DNA of 38,743 bases, taken from assembly GCF_011170085.1 (NCBI RefSeq), contig NZ_BLLI01000013.1, positions 1-38,743 of the forward strand, given 5' to 3'. Below the pieces are notes generated by a model. It made no database searches. It was not told where the DNA came from and saw only the letters and a program-made list of their open reading frames with translations. Positions within the stretch are counted from its first letter, which is position 1; every line of letters begins with the position of its first letter. Below are positions 25,648 through 35,300 of the stretch, piece by piece. The stretch comes from Pseudolactococcus hodotermopsidis (lineage in GTDB: Bacteria; Bacillota; Bacilli; Lactobacillales; Streptococcaceae). The translations under genes were made by a program, and so were the position numbers.

Positions 25648-27812
25648 TGGAAAAGAATATGCAAAACGAACAGATTACTAAAATTTCAGTGTCGCTTGAT
25701 GTGACACCTAAGCAAGTCAATACGGTGCTTGAGCTGACAGCCGATGGGAATACGATTCCCTTTATTGCGCGTTATCGTAAGGAGGTAACGCGCAATCTTG
25801 ATGAGGTTGAAATCAAAAATATTGTTGATGAACATGAGAAGTTGATTAAACTTGATGAGCGTAAAACTGCGGTTTTGGCTAAAATCGAGGCGCTTGGCAA
25901 ATTGTCGGATGAGTTGCGCAACAATATCTTGGCAGCTGAGAAATTGTCTGAAGTCGAAGAATTTTATCTGCCTTATAAGACGAAACGTCGCACGAAAGCT
26001 ATGATTGCCAAGGAGCGTGGGCTTTTTGGTTTGGCTAAACTCATCATGCAAAATGGTGATGTGGCTGGAAAAGCTGCTGAATTTTTAAATGAAGAGGTAC
26101 CAAGCGCTAACGATGCGATTGCGGGAGCGCTTGATATTTTAGCTGAGGCCATTTCCGAAGATGTCAAGATGCGGGCTTGGGTGTTGAACGAAATCAAGAC
26201 AAATTCTCGTTTGGCAACCGTTGAAAAAGATGCCAGTCTTGATGAGAAAAGTGTTTTTCAGATTTATTATGATTTTTCGGATCAAATTTCTGAGATGCCG
26301 AATTATCGTGTGCTTGCGGTCAATCGTGGCGAGAAACTCGGCATTTTGAGCGTTAAATTTGACAATAATTTTGACAAAATGGTGTTGATGTTTGAAAATC
26401 GCTACAATGCCAAACATAATCCTTATCTGAAAACAGCGATTAATGAGGCGCTGAAATCAAAAATTGTGCCTGCTATGGAACGCAATGTTCGGGCAGAACT
26501 CAAAGAACGTGCCGAAGATGGTGCGATTGAGACTTTTGGCAAAAATCTGCGGAATCTCTTGTTGGTTGCGCCATTGAAAGGCAAAGTTGTGCTTGGCTTT
26601 GACCCTGCTTTCAGAACGGGTGCGAAAATTGCCATTGTTGATAAGACAGGCAAGATGTTGATGACGACTGTTATCTATCCTGTTAAACCTGCCTCATTGT
26701 CACAGATTGAACAAGCTAAGAAAGATTTAGCGAAACTTATCACAGATTATGAAGTTGAGATGATTGCGATTGGCAATGGCACAGCCTCGCGTGAGAGTGA
26801 GCAATTTGTCGCTGACGTGATTAAGGCGAACAATTTGTCGGCAAAATACGTTATCGTCTCTGAAAGTGGGGCGTCCGTTTACTCGGCAAGTCCATTGGCG
26901 CGGGAAGAGTTTCCTGATTTGACAGTTGAGAAACGTTCGGCGATTTCGATTGCGCGGCGTTTGCAAGATCCGCTTGCAGAACTTGTCAAAATTGAACCCA
27001 AAGCGATTGGTGTTGGGCAATATCAGCATGATGTGTCTGAGAAAAAGTTGACGGATAATCTTGATTTTGTTGTCGAAACGGTGGTCAATCAAGTCGGTGT
27101 CAATGTCAACACGGCAAGCAGCAGTTTGCTTTCCCATGTTGCGGGCTTGAATGCGACCATTGCCAAAAATATCGTGGCGTATCGTGAGGAAAATGGTGTG
27201 ATTAAATCGCGCGCAGAAATCACGAAAGTGCCACGTCTTGGTGCTAAGGCGTTTGAACAGGCGGCTGGTTTCTTGCGCATTCCAAATAGTGACAATATCC
27301 TAGATAATACAGGCGTTCATCCAGAATCTTACAAAGTTGTGGCTGATTTGTTTGCGGCGTTTGGCATTTCTGAGCTGGATGAGGCGGCGCGTGTGAAACT
27401 TGAAAAAGCTGATTTGCCGAAATTGGCTGAAAAACTGGCGGTTGGTAAGGAAACATTGCAAGATATTATTTCTGATTTGCTCAAACCTGGTCGTGATTTG
27501 CGGGATGATTTTGATGCACCGATTTTGCGGTCGGATGTCTTGTCAGTCAAGGATTTACGTGTTGGTCAAAAACTGGAAGGTGTGGTCAGAAATGTTGTTG
27601 ATTTTGGCGCATTTGTGGATATTGGTATTAAAGAAGATGGGCTGGTTCACATTTCTCGGATGTCGAAAAATTTTGTTAGAGATGCCTCAAAAGTCGTTGC
27701 TGTTGGTCAGATTGTGACGGTTTGGGTTTATCAAATTGACCAAAGTCGTGGCAGCAAGGTCGGCTTGTCGATGGTTGCGCCGAAAGATTTACCAGAAAAT
27801 GATGACAAGTAA
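25647..27812 (+). CDS. tex: Tex-family RNA-binding protein (S1 domain)
   Basis: This is a 721-residue Tex protein. Its layout is an N-terminal helical region (TPKQVNTVLELTADGNTIPFIARYRKE), a YqgF/RuvC-like domain (VLGFDPAFRTGAKIAIVDKTG and VIYPVKP), a helix-hairpin-helix segment (NVNTASSSLLSHVAGLN, then PRLGAKAFEQAAGFLRI), and a C-terminal S1 RNA-binding domain at residues ~635-715 (GVVRNVVDFGAFVDIGIKEDGLVHIS). It is a nucleic-acid binding factor acting in transcription. The promoter places the ATG at or next to the transcription start. The sprT gene overlaps its end by 14 bp. Confidence 0.95.
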   Translation: MEKNMQNEQITKISVSLDVTPKQVNTVLELTADGNTIPFIARYRKEVTRNLDEVEIKNIVDEHEKLIKLDERKTAVLAKIEALGKLSDELRNNILAAEKLSEVEEFYLPYKTKRRTKAMIAKERGLFGLAKLIMQNGDVAGKAAEFLNEEVPSANDAIAGALDILAEAISEDVKMRAWVLNEIKTNSRLATVEKDASLDEKSVFQIYYDFSDQISEMPNYRVLAVNRGEKLGILSVKFDNNFDKMVLMFENRYNAKHNPYLKTAINEALKSKIVPAMERNVRAELKERAEDGAIETFGKNLRNLLLVAPLKGKVVLGFDPAFRTGAKIAIVDKTGKMLMTTVIYPVKPASLSQIEQAKKDLAKLITDYEVEMIAIGNGTASRESEQFVADVIKANNLSAKYVIVSESGASVYSASPLAREEFPDLTVEKRSAISIARRLQDPLAELVKIEPKAIGVGQYQHDVSEKKLTDNLDFVVETVVNQVGVNVNTASSSLLSHVAGLNATIAKNIVAYREENGVIKSRAEITKVPRLGAKAFEQAAGFLRIPNSDNILDNTGVHPESYKVVADLFAAFGISELDEAARVKLEKADLPKLAEKLAVGKETLQDIISDLLKPGRDLRDDFDAPILRSDVLSVKDLRVGQKLEGVVRNVVDFGAFVDIGIKEDGLVHISRMSKNFVRDASKVVAVGQIVTVWVYQIDQSRGSKVGLSMVAPKDLPENDDK

Positions 27813-28263
27813 AGATGACCAACTCTTAGCCTTTGTCAAATGGGTGTCAGAAACTGATTTTGGTCAACCTTTTGAGCATGAGGTGCGATTTAACGGGCGT
27901 TTGCGCTCAACAGGTGGGAGATTTTTCCCGAAAGATTTGCATTTGGATTTTAATGAAAAAATGTATGACCAATTTTCTGAAGACGTTTTTCGGCAGATTG
28001 TGCAACATGAATTGGTACATTATCATCTGTATCGTGCGGGACGTGGCTATAAGCATGCGGATTCTGACTTTAAAAATCTATTGGCACAGGTTGGTGGTTT
28101 GCGGTTTGCACCGACATTGCCTGATAGTCAGCACTTGACTTATGTGTGTCAGACTTGTGGTCAGATTTATCTGCGCCGTCGAAAGTTGGCTGTTGACAAC
28201 TATCGTTGTGGCAATTGTCATGGGAAATTAGCATTAGAGAGAAATCATTGTGAAAAAATCTGA
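27799..28263 (+). CDS. SprT-like zinc metallopeptidase-fold protein
   Basis: The 154-residue protein of the SprT-like family has the catalytic motif HELVHYH (about residue 69) with a later H/D set, and a C-terminal zinc ribbon CQTC---CGNC at about residues 115-138. It is expected to bind nucleic acid or act as a protease on DNA-bound substrates, by analogy with Spartan/SprT. In Firmicutes it commonly follows tex. The start is one of two consecutive ATGs (27799 or 27802) and overlaps tex by 11-14 bp, so it is coupled to it. Confidence 0.88.
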   Translation: MMTSKDDQLLAFVKWVSETDFGQPFEHEVRFNGRLRSTGGRFFPKDLHLDFNEKMYDQFSEDVFRQIVQHELVHYHLYRAGRGYKHADSDFKNLLAQVGGLRFAPTLPDSQHLTYVCQTCGQIYLRRRKLAVDNYRCGNCHGKLALERNHCEKI

Positions 28264-29059
28264 GCAGAAAAAGTTACTTAAAACAGGTAGGAAATTTTAC
28301 AAGAAGCTGACTAGAAGGCAACAGTTAGTTGTTGCAGTTGTTGTTTTGATTGGCTTGGCGGTTTATTTTCTGCCTAGTCAGTTTGGCGATTTGAAATCGT
28401 TTTCTAATCAGAATAGTCAGGCTAATTCTGATTTTCTTAAACTTAAATGGGCTGGTTCAGATGATTATTTTACTGAGGTTAATGGTGGTAGGGCAACTTT
28501 TACGCAAGAAGAGTTGCGTCAGGATTCTGAGGAAGATTACTGGCTGACATTTTCAGCGCTAGATGCTTTAGATAGAGCGCAGCAAGCCAATGCTCGTCTG
28601 AGTTATGATCAATATATGGCAGTTAAAACCATGAAGCGACCGCGTATCCCGAACGATCCAATCGGTTGGTATCACGATGGCAAGTCCAATAATCAGGAGA
28701 TTTATTTTGGTAATGGCTTGGTTACGTTATATAATCGTAGTCATTTGGTGGCGTGGATGTTTTCGGGCGATGCAGGTAGCAAGGAGAATCTGGTAACAGG
28801 GACACGAGCGATGAACTCGCCTGGTATGCAGGAATTTGAGACGGCTATTTCAGATGTTTTGTACTATGAGCGGCTGCATGTGCGTTATCAGGTAACGCCG
28901 ATTTATGAGGGGGCTGAACTTTTACCACGTGGGGTACATTTAATGGCAAAGTCGATTGAAGATGATGGTAAGGCTTGTGATTTCAATGTTTATGTGTTTA
29001 ATGTGCAGCCAAATTATACGATTGATTATGCAACTGGAGTTGGGACTTTTAAGGGTTAG
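28250..29059 (+). CDS. Membrane-anchored DNA/RNA non-specific endonuclease
   Basis: The 269-residue protein starts at a GTG (28250) that overlaps sprT by 14 bp. An N-terminal basic stretch and a single membrane helix (residues ~24-42) place the nuclease domain outside the cell. The fold is the beta-beta-alpha-metal nuclease family: YNRSHLVAW (catalytic His, about residue 164) replaces the more common DRGH, followed by SKENLVTGTRAMN with the metal-binding Asn. This resembles streptococcal surface DNases and EndA, which degrade or take up DNA. The last frames suggest coupling to sprT, but a functional connection is uncertain. Confidence 0.85.
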   Translation: MKKSEQKKLLKTGRKFYKKLTRRQQLVVAVVVLIGLAVYFLPSQFGDLKSFSNQNSQANSDFLKLKWAGSDDYFTEVNGGRATFTQEELRQDSEEDYWLTFSALDALDRAQQANARLSYDQYMAVKTMKRPRIPNDPIGWYHDGKSNNQEIYFGNGLVTLYNRSHLVAWMFSGDAGSKENLVTGTRAMNSPGMQEFETAISDVLYYERLHVRYQVTPIYEGAELLPRGVHLMAKSIEDDGKACDFNVYVFNVQPNYTIDYATGVGTFKG

Positions 29060-29090
29060 ATATTTTTAGGTTGAAAGAATTGATAAAAAT

Positions 29091-29205
29091 AATGATACTG
29101 AAAGCGGTGCGCGTAGCGCAAACTTACGTAGAAAAATAGGAAATTGACGGTTCTGCGCTGGCGCAGGTTCTGCAAGTTATCTTTTTTCTACGTAAGTTAG
29201 CTTGA
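29091..29205. repeat. Nested inverted-repeat element between nuclease and adenosine deaminase
   Basis: Perfect 16-bp arms AACTTACGTAGAAAAA (29121-29136) and TTTTTCTACGTAAGTT (29183-29198) enclose a perfect 6-bp hairpin CTGCGC-TG-GCGCAG (29153-29166). GCGC-GTA-GCGC lies just outside. It ends 22 bp before the next GTG start. It may be a bidirectional terminator or a small mobile element. Confidence 0.7.
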
Positions 29206-29226
29206 AGTTCAAATAAGGAGTAAAAA

Positions 29227-30867
29227 GTGAAAACTTCAATTCAAGAAATTAAGCAAATACCAAAAATTGAGCTACATTGTCATCTTGACGGCTCAATTTC
29301 GATGAAGATGATTCGCACTTTGGCGAAAAATGCTGGGATTAAAATTCCTTTGTTAGATACTGAATTGCAAAAAAGATTGACAGCACCGACAGAGGGGCAT
29401 GATTTGAGGAGTTATCTCAAGCCTTTTGACTTTGTTTTGCCCTTGCTTCAAACGGAGCAGAATCTTGCGCTTGCAGCTTATGATGTGATTGAGCAGTGTG
29501 TGGCAGATGCGATTCGCTATATTGAGATTCGTTTTGCGCCAACTCAGCATTTGGCGGGTGGGCTTACGATGATACAGGCTGTTCAGGCTGTGGGGCGTGG
29601 TTTGGAAGCGGGTAAAATTCACTATGGTATTCAGTCAAACCTGATTTTATCAGGGATGCGCAATGAGCCAGTTGCTTCTGTTATGCAGTTGGTTGATGGC
29701 ATTGTTGATGGGACTTTGACAAATGTTGCTGGTTTTGATTTGGCTGGGGAAGAAGTTGCTGGCTTTGTCAGTAAATTTGCGCCTGTTTTGGAGAAAGTCA
29801 AGGCAAACAACATTCCCTTGACTTTACATGCGGGAGAATGTGGCTGTGCGCAAAATGTACTAGACTCAGTTGCTGCTGGTGCAAGTCGGATTGGTCATGG
29901 TGTTGCTATCAATGCGCACCCAGAAACTTGGGCAACGCTTGCTGAAAATAAAACGACTTTTGAATTGGCACCGACCTCTAATTTTCAGACTGGGGCTGTT
30001 GATAAGCTAGAAAATTATCCCTTTAAGAAATTGTTTGATGCGGGTGTTAGAGTGACGATTAACACGGATAATCGAACGGTTTCAGGCACAACGCTCAATG
30101 ATGAATATCTCAAACTTGCCGAATGGTATGATTTTAATGAAATTGATTTTCGGCAAATGAATAACTATGCTTTTGAAGCAAGTTTTATGTCAGATGAGTT
30201 GCGAACGGCTTTGGGCAAGGAATTTGGTGCGGTTGTCAAGGCTGAAATGCCGACTTTGGAGATTGAAGAGAGGATTGACAGGTTGGATGCGGTTTTGGCT
30301 CAGAAAGTTCTGGAAGCTAAAAAGGAAGTTTTCAATCGTGCAAAATTGACACGGAAAATTCACTTTATTCGCGCAGAAGGTAAGTCAATGAGTGTTTATC
30401 TGACCAAGTATTTGATTAGCTCAATCGTCAAATTTATTGTTTTTGGTGCAGCAGCGGGTGTGGTTATTATCAATTTTGCGCTGATGATTTTTGGTTCGAT
30501 TAAAGGGCCCTTGGGGGAGAAAACTTTTGCTAAGTTGATGGCGAAAAACCCGATAAGTGGTTTTATCAAAGGGCTTTCTAATCATGAAACGCGTTTGCTT
30601 GGTATGGTTGGTTTAGTTATTGTTGGGATTGTTTTAGCTTTTGCGCTTATCAAACTTTTTAAAATGTCCTTTAAAATTAATGCAACGGATGATTATTTGG
30701 TTAAATATTCTTTCCACAAGCGGACAGCTTTTGCAGCAGAAGTCAGAGCTTTGCTTGAAAAACAGGATTATTATGATTTAAAAGCCAATAGAGAGGCGTT
30801 ACAAAAAAAGTTAGAACCAGTGGACAAAGCTTTTCAAACGGGGGGAAGTTTTGAAAGTCAGGATTGA
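29227..30867 (+). CDS. Adenosine deaminase-family enzyme fused to a C-terminal membrane domain
   Basis: The 546-residue protein starts at a GTG with AAGGAG upstream. Residues 1-345 are an adenosine deaminase-type TIM barrel: ELHCHLDGS (HxH, metal), LTLHAGE (about residue 201, proton transfer), RIGHG (about 225), and NTDNRTVSG (Asp about 281, metal). It would convert adenosine (or adenine) to inosine (or hypoxanthine). The rest is unusual: a charged helical stretch (EEERIDRLDAVLAQKVLEAKKEVFNR), one membrane segment at ~395-421 (VKFIVFGAAAGVVIINFALMIF), a second at ~456-478 and a cytosolic tail. Family members are usually ~340 residues, so about 200 residues are extra. The gene stands alone, after an inverted-repeat element. 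The membrane part could localise the enzyme. Confidence 0.85.
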   Translation: MKTSIQEIKQIPKIELHCHLDGSISMKMIRTLAKNAGIKIPLLDTELQKRLTAPTEGHDLRSYLKPFDFVLPLLQTEQNLALAAYDVIEQCVADAIRYIEIRFAPTQHLAGGLTMIQAVQAVGRGLEAGKIHYGIQSNLILSGMRNEPVASVMQLVDGIVDGTLTNVAGFDLAGEEVAGFVSKFAPVLEKVKANNIPLTLHAGECGCAQNVLDSVAAGASRIGHGVAINAHPETWATLAENKTTFELAPTSNFQTGAVDKLENYPFKKLFDAGVRVTINTDNRTVSGTTLNDEYLKLAEWYDFNEIDFRQMNNYAFEASFMSDELRTALGKEFGAVVKAEMPTLEIEERIDRLDAVLAQKVLEAKKEVFNRAKLTRKIHFIRAEGKSMSVYLTKYLISSIVKFIVFGAAAGVVIINFALMIFGSIKGPLGEKTFAKLMAKNPISGFIKGLSNHETRLLGMVGLVIVGIVLAFALIKLFKMSFKINATDDYLVKYSFHKRTAFAAEVRALLEKQDYYDLKANREALQKKLEPVDKAFQTGGSFESQD

Positions 30868-30936
30868 CTACTGATATTCTTTTGAAGATTATTTCTTTTT
30901 TGATACAATAAAATGTGGGGACGTTTTCAGAATGGT

Positions 30937-30969
30937 TAGTATTTTTTATAGCTTATAAAATACTATAAT
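30937..30969 (+). promoter_or_regulatory. Promoter with overlapping dyad upstream of the Rgg-like gene
   Basis: TAGTATTTT (30937-30945) and AAAATACTA (30957-30965) are a perfect inverted pair. TATAAT at 30964-30969 overlaps the right arm. The arrangement suits autoregulation or repression. Confidence 0.45.
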
Positions 30970-31014
30970 TTTCAATAAAAAGCATAAGGAATGTTTGAAG
31001 AAGAAGAGGAGAAA

Positions 31015-31989
31015 ATGATAAATAACATTGATAAGTTTGAATACTATCGCCAGGAAAAAAAGATTAAGATAAGAGAAATTGTTGATAAAGGTATTTCTCG
31101 CTCAAGGTATCATCGTTTAACGACAGGCAATGCTAAATTAACGCCAGAAGATGCTGTGATTTTGACCCAGATATTGAATTTGACACCTTATGAGATTTAT
31201 TCGTCTGAATATTTGAAACTAGATTGGTTTGATATGTCACATCAAGCATCGCCTTATGAGACTTATGATATTATCAGCGTTCATGTGCAGATTTTGTCAG
31301 CTTACCAGTTTGTGGGGAATTATCCAAGTGCTTACAAGGAAGTTTTCAATACTTTTCGGACTAATCACTATATCAAGGAATTTTTTCCCTTGACGATTTT
31401 ACTGATGAAAATCTTGGAAGATGAGATTGCAGGTACAGATGTTTCAGATTTGCTTGATGAACTCTATCAGCAGTTAATGAAGCGAGATTTATGGACGAGT
31501 TATGAAGTTATGGTTATTTTTTCGCTTGCGGAGGTCAAATCTTTCAAGGAAATTAACTTGCTTGACAATTTGTATGATGTCCTAGATGATCGCTCGATTA
31601 TTGAATACGATGATAACTATATGATTAGCATTATCACGATTTTTCGTTATTCTTTGTTTGCTAAAAGTCTTGCATTGCGTGATGTCGCACGGATTAAGAG
31701 ATTTTATACGAAAATACAAGCATCGCGACATAATATTTTGACTTTGCAGGTATCGGTAATTCAGCGTTTGTCTGAGATTATTTACATGGAGCTAACTGGT
31801 GAGTATGCCAAAGCTGCCGTCAATCTCCAAAAGTTGTTGCTTGTTTCGGAGTTCGTCATTGAAAATAACAAGGTTCTTGGTAATCGTGATAAACTTTATG
31901 CAGAAGATGATTATGACCTTAGTCATGAAGAAATTGCTAAATGGCGTGAAGAACTCGGTGTGTCGCAAGATTATGATTTACTTACTTAA
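31015..31989 (+). CDS. Rgg/GadR/MutR-family-like transcriptional regulator
   Basis: The 324-residue protein has an N-terminal helix-turn-helix (KFEYYRQEKKIKIREIVDKG followed by RSRYHRLTTGNAKLTPEDA) and a long C-terminal all-helical domain. This is the RRNPP-type architecture of Rgg regulators, which respond to small peptides in streptococci and lactococci. I chose the ATG at 31015 (GAGGAG, 3 nt spacing); an ATG at 30991 in frame has no better site. It is followed by 343 bp of non-coding DNA with two dyads and then the giant adhesin gene, which is the likely target. A peptide pheromone gene was not seen nearby. Confidence 0.78.
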   Translation: MINNIDKFEYYRQEKKIKIREIVDKGISRSRYHRLTTGNAKLTPEDAVILTQILNLTPYEIYSSEYLKLDWFDMSHQASPYETYDIISVHVQILSAYQFVGNYPSAYKEVFNTFRTNHYIKEFFPLTILLMKILEDEIAGTDVSDLLDELYQQLMKRDLWTSYEVMVIFSLAEVKSFKEINLLDNLYDVLDDRSIIEYDDNYMISIITIFRYSLFAKSLALRDVARIKRFYTKIQASRHNILTLQVSVIQRLSEIIYMELTGEYAKAAVNLQKLLLVSEFVIENNKVLGNRDKLYAEDDYDLSHEEIAKWREELGVSQDYDLLT

Positions 31990-32332
31990 TAAAAAGATTA
32001 TATTTATAAAATAAAAACAAAACGACTAAAGGTTGAAAAAATTTTATAATTCAAATTTCTTCGCTGTTGTGACTCGAAAGAGTTATGATTGCGTTTTTTT
32101 TGTGTTCTTGTGATTAAAGACTAGCGTTAAGAATAATGTCTCAAAATCAAACATTTTTGCGTTTCTAAAAAAATAACTGATAAAATTGATTGCATCAAGT
32201 TTATTGAAAAATTATCAAAAAAAGTGTCCCAAAATCGAACACTTTTTAACTTTTTGAAAAATATTTGATAAAATATTCTTATAATGAATGAATAATATGG
32301 CAGATTTATAAGGTAAAAAGAAGAGGAATGTG
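31990..32332. other. Regulatory intergenic region upstream of giant adhesin
   Basis: Apart from the paired dyads and the TATAAT at 32280-32285, nothing coding is seen. The ATG at 32333 has AGAGGA about 5 nt upstream. The -35 is unclear (TTGAAA at 32254 would leave a 20-bp spacer). Confidence 0.5.
32135..32245. promoter_or_regulatory. Two related operator-like dyads, 88 bp apart
   Basis: Site 1 is AATGT-N11-ACATT at 32135-32155, site 2 is AAAGTGT-N11-ACACTTT at 32221-32245. Both keep the same asymmetric core CAAAATC between the arms (TCAAAATCAA and CCAAAATCGA) and are followed by T-runs. This is a good candidate binding pair for the Rgg-like regulator encoded just upstream. Confidence 0.6.
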
Positions 32333-35300
32333 ATGATAAAAGCGTTTAAATTTAATCGTATTTCGTGGGGGAAGCGAAATAAAGGGGTTAGTTTGCTTTC
32401 AGGGAGGCATAATAAGGGACTTGCTTTTGGCGTTACTGGTAAACATACACCATTAGAAAAAGTATCACTTGGGCGGTATGAGCGTGTTTATAAGTTGAAT
32501 CGGTTGACGAAAGAGTTGAAAAAAACGCATTACCGTTCATGGAAATCTGGTAAGCAATGGTTTTATGCGAGTTCGGCTTTGGCGATTGTTGCAACAGCAG
32601 CAACGGTTGTGCATGGTAGCGGTTTATCAGCGCGTATTAGCAAAAAAATGGTTAGTTTTGCAAAAGGTATAACAACTTCTGAGTTGGCAAGTGCTGAACC
32701 ATTGGCTGGTGAAATTCTTTTACCAGATTCAAATGTCTCTTGGATGAATTTTACAGTAGAACCAGATATTGCAAATGATTTCAGGCATAATGTTTCAGAG
32801 TCATATGACTATACTTATGCTTTAGGTGGCGCTTTTGAATGGCGTGGTAATACGCTTGTGACTGGTACAAAAGGTAGTATTGTTGCAGGTTTTAACCAAG
32901 CAATTGATAGTGAACAAGACTTTAGTTTTTCAACGAATGTCAATGCACAAAATGCAGAAATGCCAGCTGCAGGTTTTTTTGTGTCAAATGTACATCCGTC
33001 AAATCTTGGCAATGAATTAGGGAAAGAAGATGGTAATGGGGAAGGCTCAGCAGGGTCCTTGGCGGATGGCGATGCACCAGGGAAATACATGTATTTTGTT
33101 GGTCTTCACAATGAGGGTGCTTATGTTGCTATTCTATCAAGTGGTGCGCTTTCTATCAAAATGGACGGTGGTACAAGTGGTCGTTATGCTGACCAAAACT
33201 ATACAGATATAGCTGCTAATGCTTTTACAGATGTTACAATATCAGGTGACTATAATCATACGACACATATTTTGACGATGAAATATCAGATTAACCAAAA
33301 TCGAGTTAATCGTGTTAATCCGAATGTTTATACAGGTGGTATAGGTTCTGACCGTGGCAATTGCCAGACAGTTAGGTATAAAATTCCAGAAAATTCAGCG
33401 GTTTATCTTGGCTATGTAGGAGATGGAGATGGTGGTTTGGGACGTCGAAATTCTGCGAATATTACGCTTGAATCTTTGTCTGGTTCTTATTTGAAAACAG
33501 TTGCAACTGTTAAGTTTGAAGATGATGCTGGTAATAAACTCGCTAATAATGCAACAGTTATAATTCCTCGTGGTGCTAAGATGGCTGTTGGTAATGAAGA
33601 TGAAAATGCTGGTGTTTACTATAATGCACCAGATTTAGGGTTATCAGGTTACCATTATGATAAAATTTTGAATCCATCTAAAACGGTTTTTGATATAGAT
33701 CCAAACTTGTCTGTCAAATGGCAACGTGATTTGCAACAATTTAAAAATTTCCAAATTAATCAAACAACTGAAAATACTGTTGTAGAGGGGAATTTAACGG
33801 ATACAGTTACCAAGGCGGTATCTGCGCAAGTGCAAACAGTTGCAGCTGGCTACTATTTTACGGGTCAACAAATAGGAACAGGTATTTCAAATGCTGTCTA
33901 TCAGTCTGATGGGTCAAGCGTTAATTTTAACTTTACAGCTGACAATACGTCAAATGGTTTTGGTTTGCTTGATAGTGTGCCACAAGAAAATAAATTCTAT
34001 GTTTTGCCGTCTGTTCAAAAGCGTATTTTGACGATTACGAAACCTGATGGCGCTGTTGTGACTAGAACACAAACATCAACAACAGGGATTGATTTTCCAA
34101 CACTTGGTGGTGAGTTTGTGATTCCTGGTTATCGTGCTAGGATTGATGGCGTACCGGTTGCGGATAATCAGATTAATTTAGGTATTCCTAGTGAGCCAAC
34201 AGATACTACTAATAACTTGAAATCAACAGATGATAGTGTGCCACAAGTTCATAATATTACATACGTTGGTGAAATGCAGAAAGCTAGAATCATTTACAAA
34301 GACATGACGGCTGGTGGGACGATTTTACTGACTGATACACCTCAGGATGGCGGGAGTGGCTCGGTTATTAATTACACGACGGCTGATAAACTTGCCAATT
34401 TTGAGACTCAGGGTTTAACGGTTAGCGCTAATTCTTTCGTGGATGGTGTGACGACCTTTGATACGGATGGCACGATTGTGCAAGAGTTTATCGTTGAGCT
34501 GGTTCACAAATCTCAAATTGTGACGGAGACGAAACGTCTTTTTCATGAGGTAATCTATAGGTATGCTGATGATGATCATTTTTCATCAGCAGAACTCTTG
34601 CCAGATAACTATACCATGACAGCTGAGGTTACTTATACTTATTATCGGGATATGACGAAAATACTGGGAAGTTCAGATGAGAAAATCACGGCAAATTTTG
34701 CTGATTATGCGGGTAATCCTAAGGCACCAGAATATACGTTAGATAGTGCTGCTATTGGTAATGGTGTAACAGTTGATGCAGTTGGTAATGTGACATTCCC
34801 AGCCCCTGATGTTATAATAGTCCCTAAGTACAAGGTTGAGCAGGCGGAAACAATTGCTAATACTAATAACAAAATAAATTTTAATGATGTTTCAAATAAT
34901 GATAAGACGACGAGTGTTGTGACTTATCATGAGGACTGGGTTTCTGATTCGTTGTGGGATTCTGATTCTACTTTTGACAGTGATTCATTGGAAGACAGCG
35001 ATTCATTGGAAGACAGTGACTTATTGGAAGACAGTGATTCTAAAGATGATGATATTGACGGCGACGGTATTCCAAATGATAAGGATAAAACACCTGATGG
35101 CGCGACTGATTCTAAGGATAATGGTTACCATGATGGCAATTTGACGACACCAATTAAAGGGCCAACAGATGTTGATGGCGATGGCATTCCGAATCAACAA
35201 GATCCTGACATTGATGGCGACGGTGTACCGAATGCAATAGACGATGATATTGATGGCGATGGCATTCTCAATGACTTTGATAAGACACCAAATGGCGATC

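Noticed and set aside
30991-31014. Upstream ATG of the Rgg-like gene
   Set aside because: It adds an acidic 8-residue lead (MFEEEEEK) with AAGGA touching the ATG, whereas the ATG at 31015 gives the usual helix-turn-helix start.
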